Assembly: GCA_020160955.1 (NCBI GenBank)
Contig: JAIUOX010000033.1
Span: 1 to 43,370 of the forward strand
Source of the DNA: Pseudomonadota bacterium
GTDB lineage: Bacteria; Pseudomonadota; Alphaproteobacteria; Reyranellales; Reyranellaceae
Direction of reading: 5' to 3'
Length of the DNA: 43,370 nt
Part shown: one piece after another, positions 41,969 to 43,370 of the stretch
Layout: every line of letters begins with the position of its first letter
Numbering within the stretch: the stretch's first letter is position 1
Made by a program: the position numbers and the translations under genes
The notes under the pieces: model-generated
What the model was told of the DNA's origin: nothing
Seen by the model: only the letters and a program-made list of their open reading frames with translations
Databases searched by the model: none

Positions 41969-43370
41969 ATGGGTACCCAAGGCGAGGAACACCGGTCGCT
42001 TCGCCGGCCGGAAGCGGGAGCGTACGAGCCTCCGCACGGGGTCCCCTTTGCGGAGGCGATGCGGGTCTGGTTGCGGGTGGCGGCGCTGTCGTTCGGCGGC
42101 CCGGCCGGCCAGATCGCGGTGATGCATCGCATCGTGGTCGAGGAAAAGAAGTGGATCGGCGAGCAGCGCTTCCTGCAGGCGCTGAACTTCTGCACCCTGC
42201 TGCCGGGCCCGGAGGCGCAGCAGCTGGCGACCTACATCGGCTGGCTGATGCACCGCACGGCCGGCGGCCTGCTGGCCGGGACGCTGTTCGTGCTGCCCGG
42301 CCTCGTGGCCATCATGGCGCTCAGCTGGGTCTACGTCCTGCTCGGCCGGGTCACCCTGGTGCAGGGCCTGTTCTTCGGCCTCAAGGCGGCGGTGCTGGTG
42401 ATCGTCGTCGAGGCGGTCCTGCGGGTCGGCAAGCGGGCACTGCGCAACAACGCGATGCGCGGCCTCGCGCTGGCGGCCTTCGTCGCCATCTTCGCCTACG
42501 GCGTGCCGTTCCCGCTGATCATCGTGTTGGCCGGCTTGCTCGGCTGGGTCGGCGGCCGGCTCGACTGGCCGGCGTTCCGGGCGGGCGGCGGGCACGGCAC
42601 GGCGGCCGGCGCGGCGCTGGCCGAGGCGGACTCGCGGCTGGGCGAGGAGACACCCGAGCATGCCCGCGCCAACCTGCGCTGGGCGCTGTCGATCGCGGCG
42701 GTCTTCCTCGCCCTGTGGCTGGTGCCGGTGGCGCTGCTCTATGTCGGGCTGGGACCGCGCAACGTCTTCACCGACATCGCGGTGTTCTTCAGCAAGATGG
42801 CGGTGGTGACCTTCGGCGGCGCCTACGCGGTGCTGGCCTACGTCGCCCAGCAGGCGGTCGAGAACTACCAGTGGGTCACCGCGGGCGAGATGCTCGACGG
42901 GCTGGGCATGGCCGAGTCGACGCCCGGCCCGCTGATCATGGTGACGCAGTTCGTCGGCTTCCTCGCGGCGTGGCGCGCGCCGGGCGGGTTGCCGCCGCTG
43001 GTCGCGGCGACGCTCGGCGGGCTGCTCACCACCTGGGTGACCTTCATGCCCTGCTTCCTGTGGATCTTCGTCGGCGCGCCCTACGTCGAGGCGCTGCGCC
43101 GCAACCGCGCGCTGGCCGCCGCGCTCGGCGCCATCACCGCGGCGGTGGTCGGCGTGATCCTGAACCTCGCTGTCTGGTTCGGCCTGCAGGTCCTGTTCGC
43201 CGAGCTGCGCCCGGTGACGGTGCTGGGGGCGACGCTCGACGTGCCGGTGCTGGCCTCGGCCAACCTGCCGGCGATGACGCTGGCCTTCGCCTGCGCCGTC
43301 GCGATCTTCCGGTTCCGCTTCGGCATGGTGCCGGTGCTGCTGGCCGCCGCGATGGCGGGCATTGTCTACG
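41969..43370 (+). CDS. chrA: Chromate transporter ChrA, partial at window end
   Basis: 467 codons are present and the frame is still open at the edge. Two homologous halves: the first begins RVWLRVAALSFGGPAGQIAVMH with CTLLPGPEAQQLATYIGW; the second has FFSKMAVVTFGGAYAVLAYVAQQ and GLGMAESTPGPLIMVTQFVGF. These FGGP/FGGA and PGP(E/L) motifs define the CHR family, which exports chromate by an antiport-like mechanism. About ten membrane helices are visible. Starts immediately after the rhodanese-ChrB gene, a common pairing. Confidence 0.95.
   Translation, partial: MGTQGEEHRSLRRPEAGAYEPPHGVPFAEAMRVWLRVAALSFGGPAGQIAVMHRIVVEEKKWIGEQRFLQALNFCTLLPGPEAQQLATYIGWLMHRTAGGLLAGTLFVLPGLVAIMALSWVYVLLGRVTLVQGLFFGLKAAVLVIVVEAVLRVGKRALRNNAMRGLALAAFVAIFAYGVPFPLIIVLAGLLGWVGGRLDWPAFRAGGGHGTAAGAALAEADSRLGEETPEHARANLRWALSIAAVFLALWLVPVALLYVGLGPRNVFTDIAVFFSKMAVVTFGGAYAVLAYVAQQAVENYQWVTAGEMLDGLGMAESTPGPLIMVTQFVGFLAAWRAPGGLPPLVAATLGGLLTTWVTFMPCFLWIFVGAPYVEALRRNRALAAALGAITAAVVGVILNLAVWFGLQVLFAELRPVTVLGATLDVPVLASANLPAMTLAFACAVAIFRFRFGMVPVLLAAAMAGIVY

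Overview
The window is very GC-rich (about 70 % by eye) and almost fully coding on both strands, with frequent 1-4 bp gene overlaps. The repertoire suggests a soil or freshwater alphaproteobacterium of the Rhodospirillales/Hyphomicrobiales type: Bug-type and ABC_sub_bind solute receptors, an acetoacetate decarboxylase plus hydroxybutyrate dehydrogenase pair, TauD and PhyH oxygenases, rhodanese-ChrB/ChrA chromate resistance, and LolA. The exact genus is not readable (a Reyranella-like bacterium would fit; this is inference). No rRNA, tRNA, integrase, transposase or CRISPR array was seen, and no stretch over 300 bases lacks a gene.

Layout. 1-1087: the end of a Bug receptor, a small secreted protein built from three 84-bp repeats, and a secreted SnoaL-like protein. 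1146-7253 (minus): two sulfatases, an orphan ABC receptor and a pyruvate-decarboxylase-type ThDP enzyme. 7410-10595 (minus): katG followed by a second orphan ABC receptor. 10715-12094: a winged-helix regulator and a divergent zinc-ribbon protein sharing a region with an inverted repeat. 12072-16218 (minus): a tightly packed six-gene block (small protein, ClpP-like periplasmic protein, frameshifted SUMF1-domain protein, ICMT-like methyltransferase, HEPN protein, serine hydrolase). 16297-17688: small membrane and J-domain proteins.

17821-22402 (plus) is the first highlight: a Tat-exported seven-bladed copper-enzyme-like protein of the nitrous oxide reductase / thiocyanate dehydrogenase superfamily. 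It is followed without real gaps by a MacB/FtsX-type permease, its ATPase and a membrane-anchored periplasmic protein. It lacks the CuA domain of true NosZ, and one expected histidine ligand is a glutamine.

22380-27624 (minus): a TauD-family dioxygenase, a SAM methyltransferase with a regulatory domain, and a ketone-body operon (patatin, acetoacetate decarboxylase, 3-hydroxybutyrate dehydrogenase) ending in a clear terminator.

27733-32768 (minus) is the second highlight: a complete lasso-peptide biosynthetic cluster in the order HPr-kinase-like tailoring kinase, B2 protease, asparagine-synthetase-like cyclase, B1 (PqqD-like recognition element), a 71-residue precursor and a nucleotidyltransferase. 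A divergent PhyH oxygenase next to it may be an extra tailoring enzyme. The predicted core peptide is unusually long and lacks the C-terminal serine used by known lasso kinases.

32853-43370: PhyH, lolA, a GNAT acetyltransferase, an acyltransferase-3 membrane protein, an acyl-CoA ligase, an EamA transporter, a YkvA protein, a short-chain dehydrogenase, two secreted or lipoprotein hypotheticals, and a rhodanese-ChrB/ChrA chromate resistance pair that runs off the window.
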